Part shown: positions 1 through 9,494 of the stretch, one piece after another
Layout of the letters: each line of letters starts with the position of its first letter
How positions within the stretch are numbered: position 1 is the stretch's first letter
DNA from: Campylobacter concisus
GTDB lineage: Bacteria > Campylobacterota > Campylobacteria > Campylobacterales > Campylobacteraceae
Direction of reading: 5' to 3'
Length of the DNA: 64,000 nucleotides
NCBI RefSeq assembly: GCF_002913225.1
Contig: NZ_PPAW01000072.1
Coordinates: forward strand, 1 to 64,000
Notes under the pieces: model-generated
Database searches by the model: none
What the model saw: only the letters and a program-made list of their open reading frames with translations
Told to the model about the DNA's origin: nothing
Made by a program: the position numbers and the translations under genes

Positions 1-48
1 AAGATTGACTAATAGTTTAACAATTGTAAGTTAAAAGAACAACGATAA

Positions 49-126
49 GAAAAAGGCTTTATTAACGTTGAAGTTAAAGGTGGTTTCTCATTTCGTGAGC
101 TGGAATTATATATGAGGGATGCTTAA
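49..126 (+). pseudogene. Possible decayed coding remnant at window edge
   Basis: One plus-strand frame reads as a plausible protein tail of about 25 codons ending in TAA at 124-126 (it includes FRELELYMRDA). The same frame has a stop at 46-48 and no start codon, so it cannot be an intact gene here. The remaining bases to 186 are AT-rich and show nothing recognisable. It may be the end of a frameshifted gene whose body lies outside the window, or chance. I do not recognise a family. Confidence 0.2.
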
Positions 127-186
127 ATGCAGATTAAAAAATGGCAACTTTTTTAAAAAATAAAAACTATAAGATTTTAATTAAAT

Positions 187-873
187 TTAACTATTTTCTT
201 TTATAGATGCAAAGCCACTTTCTTTTTCTATAATAATAGTTGTTTGATTACCGCGTTTATCTGTTATTGTTATACTGCAATCTTTTTTAACAAGTCTATC
301 GTATGGTCGCTTTATACCACCACCAACAGTGCTTATTGTCCACATCGGTCGTCCCATCTCATCAAAGGCTACTTTTTTATTTGCCTTACCTTTTACACAT
401 CCACCAGATAGAGTTACATCTATTATGCCAAATCTTTTTTCTATATTTAGCTCTTTGTTTATCTTTTTGCAGTCACCACCTGGCATACCACTCCAGCCAG
501 CTGTTAATAACTTTCCAGTCTTATAAATATCACTTGCAAACTCATCTTGTGAATTCGGGTTTCCAGTCATACTTTTATCATAATAAATACTATATTTCCA
601 AGTTAGCTCATTATTTTTATCAACCGAACAGCCATCTACTTTATCTTTCGCAAAAGCTATCGTCCAGCGCTGTTTTGCCCATCCTTTTTCGGTGATAGAA
701 TACTTATCATCCTGCATGGCGAGGTGTTGAGTGTATCTTATATGAGTTAGGATCTGATTTGCGGCTTCTCTTGAGGCATTTCTATTTAGTTTTGGGATCA
801 TAATGGCAGCTAAAATTCCAACAACAACAATAACAAAAACAAGCTCTATCATCGTAAAAGCTCTTTTTTTCAT
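187..873 (-). CDS. Type IV prepilin-like / pseudopilin protein
   Basis: A 228-residue protein beginning with a type III (prepilin) signal: a short basic leader (MKKRA), then FTMIE with Glu at +5 and a hydrophobic stretch to about residue 26. This is the N-methylation and assembly helix of type IV pilins and type II secretion pseudopilins. The rest is a soluble domain containing four cysteines that could form disulfides. Such proteins are cleaved by a PilD-type peptidase and assembled in the inner membrane. The stop of the next gene upstream (877-2094) is only three bases away, so the two are probably cotranscribed. No other pilus genes are visible. The class is clear; the exact role (uptake, secretion or pilus minor subunit) is not. 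Confidence 0.8.
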   Translation of the reverse strand: MKKRAFTMIELVFVIVVVGILAAIMIPKLNRNASREAANQILTHIRYTQHLAMQDDKYSITEKGWAKQRWTIAFAKDKVDGCSVDKNNELTWKYSIYYDKSMTGNPNSQDEFASDIYKTGKLLTAGWSGMPGGDCKKINKELNIEKRFGIIDVTLSGGCVKGKANKKVAFDEMGRPMWTISTVGGGIKRPYDRLVKKDCSITITDKRGNQTTIIIEKESGFASIKENS

Positions 874-876
874 ATT

Positions 877-2094
877 TTATCGTTCCTTGATATTGAAATT
901 TGCAACTACTTTTCCCATTTTTTCTATACTAAATTTTGACTTCTCATCTAAATCGGCACTTGCTAATAAATTTTTAGAGTAGCTTTTTGTTTTTATGCCA
1001 TAAAATTTAAGCCTTAGTGCAAGCCTTGTATCTTCGGTCACTATATCTTGCACTCCAGCCTCTTTTAGCTTATCTGCCAGCTCTTTTGCTACATCAAATT
1101 TATAAGTGAGATGTTTTGTAGGATCGTTTAAAAAGAGGTAAAAAATTTGATTAAAGATGATCGCTGACCAGTTAAATACCAAAAAAAGCATCACTAAGCC
1201 AGTGCAAATTTTGTGTCCTTTTCTAAATTTTGGCAGTCTCACGCGATATGAATTGAAAAAAACTCTTACCATAAGTGGCGTTGCGATCACGCAAAATGGC
1301 AAGAACTGCTCAAGCTCTAGCCTTTGGCGCACAGAGACTATCATACAAAAGCAAAATGAGCAAATGGCGATAAACCACAAAAGATCCTTCTTCTCCTTAA
1401 CCCAAATTCTATAAATCGTATATACAAAAAAAATAAAGACAAATGGCGAAAAGACGGCGGCAAATATGCCAAAAGTATCGATAAAGTGCCCACTTGGTCT
1501 GCCATTTGTTTCAAAGCCAAAAAAGTAAAGTGTCAGCAAAAATAAAATGGCACTGAGCCAAGCAAGTGGCGGCTTTCGTTTATAAAGTGCAAATATAAAA
1601 AATCCTGCATAAAATATCAAAAAATCGCCATCTATGAAAAAGGCTAGGCAGAAAAAGAGACTAAATAAAATTTTCTTTTTAATATGAAAAAGATATATGC
1701 ACAAAAGCGCTAAAGTGATGCAAATTCCAGCATTGTTTATAATAAGGGCTGAAGCTAGCGTGCCAGGAAGTAGCACAAAAAGTAGGACCGCTACGATCCT
1801 GTCAAACTCAAGCTTGATGTAAAATTTACTCACCTTATACATCAAAACTACGCTTGCGATGTGAAAAAAGATCATCACGCCTCGCACAGCAAGGTCATTT
1901 TGACCAAAAAAATGGGCGCTTAGTTTTAAGATATAGCCAAGAAGGCTGTGCTTTTGAAAGAAAATTTCAGCCTCGTTGTAGCTTATGCTAAGAGAATTTG
2001 TCGCATAAAGTAGAAATACAAAATCAATCAAACATATCAAAAATACGCTAAAAGCAATGTGCCTGCTAGCAAATTCTCTAACTCTTTCTAACAA
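877..2094 (-). CDS. Polytopic membrane protein, GT39/ArnT-like glycosyltransferase candidate
   Basis: A 405-residue protein with roughly nine to eleven hydrophobic segments and a short soluble C-terminus. The N-terminal pattern (an acidic NEAE motif after the first helix, then GQNDLAVRG before the next helix) resembles dolichyl-phosphate-mannose/ArnT (GT39, PMT-like) transferases, which move sugars from lipid carriers in the periplasm. The usual DE dyad in the first loop is replaced by NE, so activity is uncertain. It starts nine bases after the stop of the phosphoribosyltransferase gene and ends three bases before the prepilin-like gene. Family assignment is inference from topology and motif placement. 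Confidence 0.5.
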   Translation of the reverse strand: MLERVREFASRHIAFSVFLICLIDFVFLLYATNSLSISYNEAEIFFQKHSLLGYILKLSAHFFGQNDLAVRGVMIFFHIASVVLMYKVSKFYIKLEFDRIVAVLLFVLLPGTLASALIINNAGICITLALLCIYLFHIKKKILFSLFFCLAFFIDGDFLIFYAGFFIFALYKRKPPLAWLSAILFLLTLYFFGFETNGRPSGHFIDTFGIFAAVFSPFVFIFFVYTIYRIWVKEKKDLLWFIAICSFCFCMIVSVRQRLELEQFLPFCVIATPLMVRVFFNSYRVRLPKFRKGHKICTGLVMLFLVFNWSAIIFNQIFYLFLNDPTKHLTYKFDVAKELADKLKEAGVQDIVTEDTRLALRLKFYGIKTKSYSKNLLASADLDEKSKFSIEKMGKVVANFNIKER

Positions 2095-2103
2095 ATTTTG
2101 CCC

Positions 2104-2544
2104 TTAAATATGTATATCCCAGAAAAACTCAACCCAGTCATGAGCCTCTTTTACCTTAAATTCAGGCAAAAGCAGAGCCTTCTCTTTATAAAATACAGTA
2201 GCTATCTTTATATCTAAATTTGGATAGCGTTTAAGCAGCTCCCTTTTTATCTCAACCATGCTCTCGCCGCTATCGATGATATCATCAACAAGCAAAATTT
2301 TAATGTATCTGCTAAGATCTGGCACATTAAAAATTTGTATCGTATCAAGCTTGTTTGTATCTTCGTAGTGGATAGAATTTAATGTAAATAAATTTCTATT
2401 TTCAAGCGCAACAGCTAGTGAGTGGCCAAGCGTTAGACCGCCTCTTGCCACAGCTAGTATCACCTCTGGATCAAACTCATCTTTTATCTGTTTTGCCATC
2501 TTTTTGGCATCAACGGCAAATTCATCGTAACTATAAAATATCAT
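2104..2544 (-). CDS. Phosphoribosyltransferase (purine salvage type)
   Basis: A 146-residue type I phosphoribosyltransferase. The PRPP-binding signature is clear: hydrophobics followed by LLVDDIIDSGES at about residues 84-95. A PPi-loop-like segment (AVARGGLTLG) lies at about 32-41. The C-terminal W..FFWD resembles bacterial xanthine/hypoxanthine-guanine phosphoribosyltransferases. It would convert a free purine base and PRPP to the nucleotide. It sits directly downstream of an NCS2 purine permease gene, which fits import followed by trapping of the base. Substrate choice between hypoxanthine, guanine and xanthine cannot be settled from sequence. Confidence 0.8.
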   Translation of the reverse strand: MIFYSYDEFAVDAKKMAKQIKDEFDPEVILAVARGGLTLGHSLAVALENRNLFTLNSIHYEDTNKLDTIQIFNVPDLSRYIKILLVDDIIDSGESMVEIKRELLKRYPNLDIKIATVFYKEKALLLPEFKVKEAHDWVEFFWDIHI

Positions 2545-2556
2545 CTTTAATCCTTA

Positions 2557-3849
2557 TCAATGCACTAAAAATACGATAAAACTAATGAGCGCCAGCACAA
2601 CTACACCTAAATTTATATCGCTAAATTCTCTCTTTATGAGCTTAACTATGACGTATGACATAAAGCCAAATGCAAGACCGTTTGTGATCGAGTAAGTAAG
2701 CGGGATGAGCACAACTATGAAAAATGTCGCAACGGCGATGGCTGGATCTTTGAAATTGATGCTAGCAAGCTCAGCAAACATAAGCACGCCAACCATTACA
2801 AGGATCGGATAGATGGCGTTACCAGGGATCGCTTTAAAAAGTGGCAACATAAATAATGTAAGTATAAATAAAAGTCCGCAAAATACAGCCGTTAGACCAG
2901 TCCTACCGCCCTCTTCTACGCCGCTAGCGCTTTCTACAAACGATGTGGTCGTACTTACACCTACAAGTGAGCCAGCTGCAGTAGCAACAGCGTCAGCTTC
3001 AAGAGTTTTTTCAAGTTTTACGACGCCATCTTTTTTGTTTTCGTCAAATATCCCAGCCCTCGTGCCAACGCCAGCTAGCGTGCCTATCGAGTCAAAAAGA
3101 TCAGTCACAAAAAATGTAATAACAACTGGTAGTAAGGCTAGGCTAAACGCACCTTTTATATCAAGCTCTAAAAATATCGGTGAGATAGAGGCTGGAGTTG
3201 AGAAAATTTCTGTTGGATGAGGAGCGATGCCAAGCACCCAAGCTATCACAGAAGTAGCAAGCACAGCTAGAATAAATGCGCCCTTTATCTTCCATGCCCA
3301 AAAGCAGATAACCAAAAATAGCCCCAAAACGCCAAGAAGCACGTTTGGATCTTTGAAATTTCCTATGCCAACTAAAACCGCATCGTTATTTACGATAAAG
3401 CCCATTTGCTGAAATGCAACAAAGCTGATAAATGTGCCTATGCCAGCGCTTATCGCTCTTCTTAGATCAAGTGGGATGGATCTTATTATCCACATTCTAA
3501 AATTTGTAAAAGATAAGACGACAAATATCACGCCACTCAAGAAAACAACGCCAAGAGCCGTTTGCCAAGGCACTTTCATACCGATGCAAAGACCAAATGT
3601 AAAGTAGGCGTTAAGCCCCATGCCAACGCTCATCGCAACTGGCGTGTTCGCCCAAAGACCATTTAATATCGTAGAAAATATGGTAATTAGCGCTGTTGCA
3701 GTGATTAGTGCCTCATAAGGCATGCCAGTTTTGCTCATAATGATCGCATTTACCGGCACTATATACATCATCGCTAAAAATGTCGTAAGTCCCGCTCCAA
3801 ATTCCTGCTTTACACTCGTTTTGTTTTGTGCTAAGTCAAAAAATTTCAC
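2557..3849 (-). CDS. NCS2/AzgA-type purine (adenine/guanine/hypoxanthine) permease
   Basis: A 430-residue inner-membrane transporter with about 12-14 hydrophobic segments. It has the NCS2 AzgA-branch hallmarks: an N-terminal T..QEFGAGLTTFLAMMY motif, GMGLNAYF near residue 77, and a central DLFDSIGTLAGV segment with the later STTTSFVES loop. The family imports purine bases by proton symport. It is 12 bases upstream of the phosphoribosyltransferase gene, which together form a purine-salvage pair. Length matches the family. Exact substrate is not resolved. Confidence 0.88.
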   Translation of the reverse strand: MKFFDLAQNKTSVKQEFGAGLTTFLAMMYIVPVNAIIMSKTGMPYEALITATALITIFSTILNGLWANTPVAMSVGMGLNAYFTFGLCIGMKVPWQTALGVVFLSGVIFVVLSFTNFRMWIIRSIPLDLRRAISAGIGTFISFVAFQQMGFIVNNDAVLVGIGNFKDPNVLLGVLGLFLVICFWAWKIKGAFILAVLATSVIAWVLGIAPHPTEIFSTPASISPIFLELDIKGAFSLALLPVVITFFVTDLFDSIGTLAGVGTRAGIFDENKKDGVVKLEKTLEADAVATAAGSLVGVSTTTSFVESASGVEEGGRTGLTAVFCGLLFILTLFMLPLFKAIPGNAIYPILVMVGVLMFAELASINFKDPAIAVATFFIVVLIPLTYSITNGLAFGFMSYVIVKLIKREFSDINLGVVVLALISFIVFLVH

Positions 3850-3860
3850 CCCAAGCTCCT

Positions 3861-4922
3861 TTAGTAAATTTTAAGTTCGTTATATAAGCTATCACGCTCA
3901 ACCGGCGTAAAACCAGATGTTTTAATAAGATCGCAAAATGTCTTTAGTGTGACGCCATTTGCGCTATTTGCACCAGCTGCACTTTGTATGCTCTCTTTTT
4001 CTATCGTGCCATCAAGATCATCAGCGCCAAATTCCTGAGCGATCATCGCTAAATTTAGCGTCGATGTAGCCCAGTATGCCTTTATATGTGGGACGTTATC
4101 AAGCACCAAGCGAGATATCGCCATAGTCTTTAAAATTTCAGCCGATCCTAGAAATTTCACATCTTTTAAGTAGTTATTTTCTCTTTGATAAACTAGCGGG
4201 ATAAATGCGTTAAATCCGCCAGTTTCGTCCTGCAAGTCTCTGATTCTTAGCATGTGATCGACCCTATTTTCGCGGCTTTCTATGTGACCAAAAAGCATTG
4301 TTGCGTTGCTTTGTTTGCCTTTATCATGCCACATTTTGTGGATCTTCAGCCAGTTCTCGCTACTTACTTTGCCTTTACAAATTTTAGCCCTGACCTCTTC
4401 GTCAAAAATTTCAGCCCCACCGCCTGGCATGCTATCGACGCCATATTCGAGCATCTTTTCTATCACCTCATCGTAGCTTAAGCCGTAATGCCTTGACAAA
4501 AAGTCGATCTCAGCCGCCGTCATCGCCTTTACATGAAGCTCTGGATGAGCTGCCTTTATCTTTTTAAAAATTTCTAAGTACCACTGCCAGCCGCTAGTTG
4601 CGTTGTGGGCGGAGACGATGTGTATCTCTTTTGCGCCGTGACGCACGCTCTCATCAACGATCTTTAAAATTTCTTCGTGGCTCATTAAGTATGGATTTGG
4701 ATTTTTTCTGTGGGCTGAAAATGCGCAAAATTTACAGATATCAGCACAGATATTTGTTGGATTGATATGGCGATTTACATTAAAAAAGACCTTGTTGCCG
4801 TGCAGTTTTCTGCGCTTTTTATCGGCAAATTTAGCTAAGGTAAAAAGATCAAGCTCATAAAGCGAAAAAGCCTCTTGCTTGCTTAATCTCTCGCCACTTT
4901 CTAGTTTTTGTAATAGATTCAT
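3861..4922 (-). CDS. mqnE: Aminofutalosine synthase MqnE (radical SAM)
   Basis: A 353-residue radical SAM enzyme. Cys59, Cys63 and Cys66 form the CxxxCxxC motif that holds the 4Fe-4S cluster. The sequence after it (AFSAHRKNP) and the overall length fit MqnE, which joins the chorismate-derived enolpyruvyl-benzoate to SAM to give 6-amino-6-deoxyfutalosine in the futalosine route to menaquinone. Campylobacter is known to use this route. MqnC and CofH are related, but the ADICKFCAFSAHR context favours MqnE. It begins 12 bases before the permease gene. It reads away from the GlnD-like gene, and the 113-base gap between them should hold both promoters. Confidence 0.88.
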   Translation of the reverse strand: MNLLQKLESGERLSKQEAFSLYELDLFTLAKFADKKRRKLHGNKVFFNVNRHINPTNICADICKFCAFSAHRKNPNPYLMSHEEILKIVDESVRHGAKEIHIVSAHNATSGWQWYLEIFKKIKAAHPELHVKAMTAAEIDFLSRHYGLSYDEVIEKMLEYGVDSMPGGGAEIFDEEVRAKICKGKVSSENWLKIHKMWHDKGKQSNATMLFGHIESRENRVDHMLRIRDLQDETGGFNAFIPLVYQRENNYLKDVKFLGSAEILKTMAISRLVLDNVPHIKAYWATSTLNLAMIAQEFGADDLDGTIEKESIQSAAGANSANGVTLKTFCDLIKTSGFTPVERDSLYNELKIY

Positions 4923-5035
4923 TATTTATATCGTCCTAAAGCTGAACTTAAGGCTTCATTATAAGCAAATAAAGCTTTGTTTTTGCAAAAATTATGTAAC
5001 ATTTGCCAAGATATTTTTAACAATGGAAACACTAA

Positions 5036-7534
5036 ATGCTAGCTGATAAAAGTGCCAAAAATAGTGATAATTATTCAAAGATCAAAGAGAAATTTCTTGA
5101 TTTTAAGGCAAATTTGCCAAAACATTTTCAAAAAAATCAAGGTAGAAATTTCACAAATTCCTTAGCCAAAGAGTATGATGATTTTATAAAATCTTATTTA
5201 AATGAAACTATGCGAGATTTTTTTGATGAGTTTGTGCCACAAAACGACAGCTTTGCTTTTAGCGTTCTAGCCACTGGCAAATACGCCCAAACGCTACTTA
5301 GTGCAAATAGTGAGCTTGAAATTTTACTAGTTTATAAAAATTTAAAGGGCTATAATATAAAGAATTTCTTAAAAGAATTTTCTGAAATTTTAGATAGCTC
5401 TGGCATGAAATTTGTGATAAAAAGCGCCGAAGTGGATGAAATTTTTATAAATTTCAAAGATGACCTTAAATTTAAAAGTGAAACCTCGCAACTTCGCTAT
5501 ATCTGCGGCTCAAAAAGCTTATATCGCTTAGTAAAAAGCGAGATCATAAAGATAAAAGAATTTGATAAAAAAGCCTTTTTAAACTACCATTTAAAGGCAT
5601 TTTTACCATTTTCTAGCATAAGCTACTTGACACAAGAGCCAAATTTAAAAAGTGGCTTTGGCGGGATCGATGAAATTTACCACTTAAACTGCATACTAAA
5701 CTGCCTTGATAGCGACGTTTCGGTTAGATCGCAAGCGCTTAAAGTGATGAATGAAAAAGAGATCGCTAGCTTTAACCTAAATGTGGATTTTTTACTAAGC
5801 TTGCTAAGCGCTTTAAATTTAACCCAAAACACCGATACTTTCAGCGCCTCAAGTGTTGAGATCACGACAAATTTCATGCAGACAAAGTCCAAAAAGCTGC
5901 AAGACAACGAGAGCGTCATCAGCCAAAAGATGCTAAGCTCGATGAATAACGTAGCCATTTATTCAAGATTTATCGCGGCTTCGCTTTGTAGGCCATTTTT
6001 CAAAAGCGAGCTAAGCTTCGAGCAGAGAAAATTTGCTAGGCTAAAAAATGGCTTTTACGAGATAAATGGCGTCATCTACGTGCCACTTCACAAAAAGCCA
6101 GCCCTTATCGAGGATCTCATAAATGAGCTTTTGGAGCTAAAAGATGTGGATTATAAATTTGATATAAGCGCGATCTTTTATATCAAGCGAGCCATCATCA
6201 CAAAAGATGGCTTAGAGCGCGCTATCAGCGAGTTTAAGAAGATATTTTTAAGAGAAAATTCCTACGCTATTTTAAAATCCTTGCTCGATGCGCAGATGAT
6301 ACAAATTTTGATAAAACCAATGGAGCATATCTCCCAGCTAGCAGAATATGACGGCTATCACGAATTTACGGTTGATGAGCATAGCGTTTTAAGTGTCAAA
6401 TTTCTTGAAAATATAAAAGATAAATTTATAAAAGATCTCTACTCCGAGCTTTGCTTGGAGGGCAAAACGATGCTAAAGATCGTGACGCTTATGCATGATG
6501 TTGGCAAAGGTCTTGGCGGAAAAGATCACGCAAACATCGGCGCAAACATCTTTAGAGCCTACGCGAACAAGCTAAATTTAAGTCAAAAAGCTATCAACAT
6601 CGGCGTTATATTGATAAAATACCACACCCTAATGAGCAACGTCTCAAACAGAGAGGACATCTACTCGCAGCGCGTCATCTTTGCCTTCATATCAAAGCTA
6701 GGCGACAAGCAGGTTTTAAAACTACTTTACATCCTTAGCTACTGCGTGATAAACGCCACAAATGAGAGGCTTTACAACGCCTACACAGCAAAGCTTTTAA
6801 GGGAGCTTTATGAAATTTCTCTTAGCGCATTTAGCGATGAAAATTTACTTGATGAAGCGACAAGGCGAGTAAAAAAAGAGCAATCTATAAAACGAAATAG
6901 CGAGTTTTTGGCGCTTGAGCCAAAACTGCAAGAGAAAATTTTCAAGATCACATCAAATTTGGTCTTTACAAAATATAGCGCGAGCGAGATCATAAATTTA
7001 AGCAAAGTGGCTGATAGCTTAAACGAAACAGAAATTTTCATAAACAATAGTAAAAATTTAAGCATTCAAATTTATACAAACAAGAGCCTAAATTTAAGTG
7101 CCCTGCTCTATGAATTTGCCAAATTTGACCTTGCGTATATGGAGATATTTGAGCTATTTGAGAAGAAATTTTATATCAGGCTTGACTTTAACCAAAATGT
7201 AAAAAATCATGAGCTTGAAAATACTAAAATTTTAGCCCTAAAATCCCTAAATAGCGAGGTTTTAAGAGAGCCTTTGAAACCAAATATTAACAAAGATGAG
7301 ATAAACTTCGAGCTAAAACACTCAAAAGATTACGCCAAACTTAGCATCAACGCAAAAGATCAGCGCGGGCTAATGGCTTATGTGATGAGTGTTTTTGACA
7401 GACTTCATTTTCAAGTCACGAGTGCGAGAATTCAGACGGTTAAAAATAGAACGAGAAATCTCTTTTTGATCGAGAAAAACGAGCGACTTGAGAGTAAAGG
7501 CGATGAGATATTAAATTTATTAATAAGCGAGTAA
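5036..7534 (+). CDS. GlnD-like HD/ACT protein with degenerate nucleotidyltransferase site
   Basis: An 832-residue protein with the layout of GlnD, the PII uridylyl-transferase/removing enzyme. The N-terminal region aligns with the nucleotidyltransferase motif at about residues 78-98, but the usual GGYGRGE...SDIDLL is replaced by ATGKYAQT...SELEILL, so both catalytic Asp are Glu. An HD phosphohydrolase motif (LMHDVGKG, about 484-491) is intact. The C-terminus (about 768-830) has a good ACT domain and a weaker one precedes it. ACT domains usually sense glutamine or another amino acid. It ends three bases before glmS, whose product also uses glutamine. No PII (glnB) gene is visible. I infer a hydrolase/sensor rather than a proven uridylyltransferase. 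Confidence 0.75.
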   Translation: MLADKSAKNSDNYSKIKEKFLDFKANLPKHFQKNQGRNFTNSLAKEYDDFIKSYLNETMRDFFDEFVPQNDSFAFSVLATGKYAQTLLSANSELEILLVYKNLKGYNIKNFLKEFSEILDSSGMKFVIKSAEVDEIFINFKDDLKFKSETSQLRYICGSKSLYRLVKSEIIKIKEFDKKAFLNYHLKAFLPFSSISYLTQEPNLKSGFGGIDEIYHLNCILNCLDSDVSVRSQALKVMNEKEIASFNLNVDFLLSLLSALNLTQNTDTFSASSVEITTNFMQTKSKKLQDNESVISQKMLSSMNNVAIYSRFIAASLCRPFFKSELSFEQRKFARLKNGFYEINGVIYVPLHKKPALIEDLINELLELKDVDYKFDISAIFYIKRAIITKDGLERAISEFKKIFLRENSYAILKSLLDAQMIQILIKPMEHISQLAEYDGYHEFTVDEHSVLSVKFLENIKDKFIKDLYSELCLEGKTMLKIVTLMHDVGKGLGGKDHANIGANIFRAYANKLNLSQKAINIGVILIKYHTLMSNVSNREDIYSQRVIFAFISKLGDKQVLKLLYILSYCVINATNERLYNAYTAKLLRELYEISLSAFSDENLLDEATRRVKKEQSIKRNSEFLALEPKLQEKIFKITSNLVFTKYSASEIINLSKVADSLNETEIFINNSKNLSIQIYTNKSLNLSALLYEFAKFDLAYMEIFELFEKKFYIRLDFNQNVKNHELENTKILALKSLNSEVLREPLKPNINKDEINFELKHSKDYAKLSINAKDQRGLMAYVMSVFDRLHFQVTSARIQTVKNRTRNLFLIEKNERLESKGDEILNLLISE

Positions 7535-7537
7535 AAC

Positions 7538-9349
7538 ATGTGTGGAATCGTAGGATACATCGGAGATAAAGAGAAAAAAGAGGTCATTTTAAGCGGACTA
7601 AAAGAGCTTGAGTATCGCGGATACGACAGCGCTGGCATGGCTGTGATGAGTGATGGCAAGATCGACTTTTTCAAAGCGGTCGGCAAGCTTGAAAATTTAG
7701 TCCTAAAGACAAAGGATTTTACATCTGAGGGCTTTGGTGTGGCGATAGGCCATACACGCTGGGCGACTCATGGTAAGCCAACTGAGATAAATGCTCACCC
7801 GCACCTTGGCGAGCACTCATTTGTCGTTCATAACGGCATCATCGAAAACTACAAAGAGCTTAAAGATGAGCTTGAGGCAAAGGGCGTTAAATTTGTCAGC
7901 CAAACCGACACCGAAGTGATCGTGCACCTTTTTGAGGAAATTTTAAAAGAGAAAAAAGACCCATTTAAGGCTTATGAGGCGACTATCGCGAAGCTAAGAG
8001 GCGCTTATGCGACGCTACTTATCACTAAAACTGCACCTGATAAGATATTTTTTGCAAAAGATGCCGCTCCTATGGCGATAGGCAAAAGCGACAAAAAAGA
8101 GCTATATTTTGCCTCATCAGATGCGCCGTTAATCGGCAACGCAACAGAAGTGGCATATCTTGATGATAACAACTACGGCTATGTGAGCTTAGATGAGATA
8201 GCTGTTTTTAAACACAGCAAAAAAGCTAGCATAACATTTAACGCACTGCCAAAAGATAAGAGCTATGCCCAAAAAGAGGGTTATACATTTTTCATGGAGA
8301 AAGAAATTTACGAGCAAGGCGCAGTCGTGTCTGAAACCATCATGGGCAGAGTTAAAAACCACAAAGTCACCCTTGAAAATTTAGACGATGAATACCTAAA
8401 AGGCATCGATGATGTCGTGCTTTGTGCGTGCGGTACGAGCTACCATGCAGCGCTTGTTGCAAGCTATCTTTTTGAGAGGCTTGCCAAAGTTAGAACAAAG
8501 GTCGAAGTGGCAAGCGAATTTAGATACAGAAAGCCTTATCTAAACAAAAACTCGCTCTTCATCGTCATCTCGCAAAGTGGCGAGACAGCTGACACTCTTG
8601 AGGCACTTAGGATAGCAAAAGAGGCTGGGCTAAAGACACTTGCAATTTGCAATGTCGATAACTCATCTATCGTTAGACTAGCTGATAATACGCTTCTAAC
8701 TCGCGCCGGCATCGAAAAAGGTGTGGCAAGTACAAAGGCCTTTGCTACGCAAATCATCGTGCTTTGGATGCTTGTGCTTCAAATGGCATCAGCAAATGGA
8801 TCTATCAGCAAAAAAGAGCTTGATCACGAGATTAAAACGCTTCTTCACATACCACAAATTTTAAATATAGATAACTCTTTGCAAGAGAAGCTTCACCGCC
8901 TAAGCAAGCACTATCTGCACGGTCATGGCTTCTTCTTTATCGGTAGAGACATCTTCTATCCGCTAGCACTTGAAGGTGCGTTAAAACTTAAAGAAATTTC
9001 ATATCTTCACGCCGAGGGCTATCCATCAGGCGAAATGAAGCACGGACCTATCGCGCTTGCAGATGAGAAGCTATTTACGATCGCTTTAATGCCTCAAAAT
9101 TTGTTATATGAAAAGACAAAGAGCAACGTCGAAGAGCTTGCTGCAAGAGATGCATATATCCTAGCGATCAGCCCACTTGAGTTTGAGCTAAGCGATGACT
9201 ACGTAAAAACAAGCGTTCAAGATCACTATATGAGCGAATTTTTCGAGATGATGCTAGTGCTTCAGCTACTTGCACTTGAAATTTCCGTTAGACTTGGCAA
9301 CAATGTCGATATGCCAAGAAACCTCGCAAAAAGCGTAACTGTCGAATAA
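7538..9349 (+). CDS. glmS: Glutamine-fructose-6-phosphate aminotransferase (isomerizing)
   Basis: A 603-residue cytosolic enzyme making glucosamine-6-phosphate from fructose-6-phosphate and glutamine, the first step to UDP-GlcNAc for peptidoglycan and LOS. The N-terminal Cys2 (MCGIVGY) is the Ntn glutaminase nucleophile. TRWATHGKP follows at about residue 72. Two SIS domains fill the C-terminal half (CGTSYHA, SQSGETADT, KGVASTKAFATQ), and the end is the conserved LAKSVTVE. It starts three bases after the GlnD-like gene and is probably translated from the same mRNA. A GGCTGG/CTGGCC hairpin plus T-run follows. Confidence 0.97.
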   Translation: MCGIVGYIGDKEKKEVILSGLKELEYRGYDSAGMAVMSDGKIDFFKAVGKLENLVLKTKDFTSEGFGVAIGHTRWATHGKPTEINAHPHLGEHSFVVHNGIIENYKELKDELEAKGVKFVSQTDTEVIVHLFEEILKEKKDPFKAYEATIAKLRGAYATLLITKTAPDKIFFAKDAAPMAIGKSDKKELYFASSDAPLIGNATEVAYLDDNNYGYVSLDEIAVFKHSKKASITFNALPKDKSYAQKEGYTFFMEKEIYEQGAVVSETIMGRVKNHKVTLENLDDEYLKGIDDVVLCACGTSYHAALVASYLFERLAKVRTKVEVASEFRYRKPYLNKNSLFIVISQSGETADTLEALRIAKEAGLKTLAICNVDNSSIVRLADNTLLTRAGIEKGVASTKAFATQIIVLWMLVLQMASANGSISKKELDHEIKTLLHIPQILNIDNSLQEKLHRLSKHYLHGHGFFFIGRDIFYPLALEGALKLKEISYLHAEGYPSGEMKHGPIALADEKLFTIALMPQNLLYEKTKSNVEELAARDAYILAISPLEFELSDDYVKTSVQDHYMSEFFEMMLVLQLLALEISVRLGNNVDMPRNLAKSVTVE

Positions 9350-9356
9350 TTTATGT

Positions 9357-9387
9357 GGCTGGTATCTTGCTGGCCGCTTAAATTTTT
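9357..9387 (+). terminator. Probable intrinsic terminator after glmS
   Basis: GGCTGG at 9357-9362 pairs with CTGGCC at 9370-9375 (six pairs, two of them G-T wobbles) around a TATCTTG loop, followed by AAATTTTT. Its loop resembles that of the pgpA terminator near 24.14 kb. The stem is modest. Confidence 0.5.
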
Positions 9388-9440
9388 GTAAAAATAATTT
9401 TGCATTATGTTATTAAATATAAATTTTATATTAATATTTT

Positions 9441-9463
9441 TATAATATTTACTCATATATAAT
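9441..9463 (+). promoter_or_regulatory. Candidate -10 elements upstream of the CsgG-like gene
   Basis: Two TATAAT boxes lie at 9441-9446 and 9458-9463 in very AT-rich DNA. They are 54 and 32 bases before the start codon at 9495, which has an AAGGAT ribosome site. Campylobacter sigma-70 promoters rely on the -10 with no firm -35, so either box could serve. Confidence 0.4.
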
Positions 9464-9494
9464 TCTAAAACTAACTTAAACATTAAGGATAAAA

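Noticed and set aside
2813-3220. Many long frames opposite real genes (for example on the plus strand within the purine permease gene)
   Set aside because: They are Ser/Pro/Thr-rich mirror frames of strongly coding genes, without ribosome sites or recognisable domains.
7400-7540. Looked for a glmS ribozyme or leader element upstream of glmS
   Set aside because: The preceding gene ends three bases before glmS, so there is no leader, and no ribozyme core is visible.
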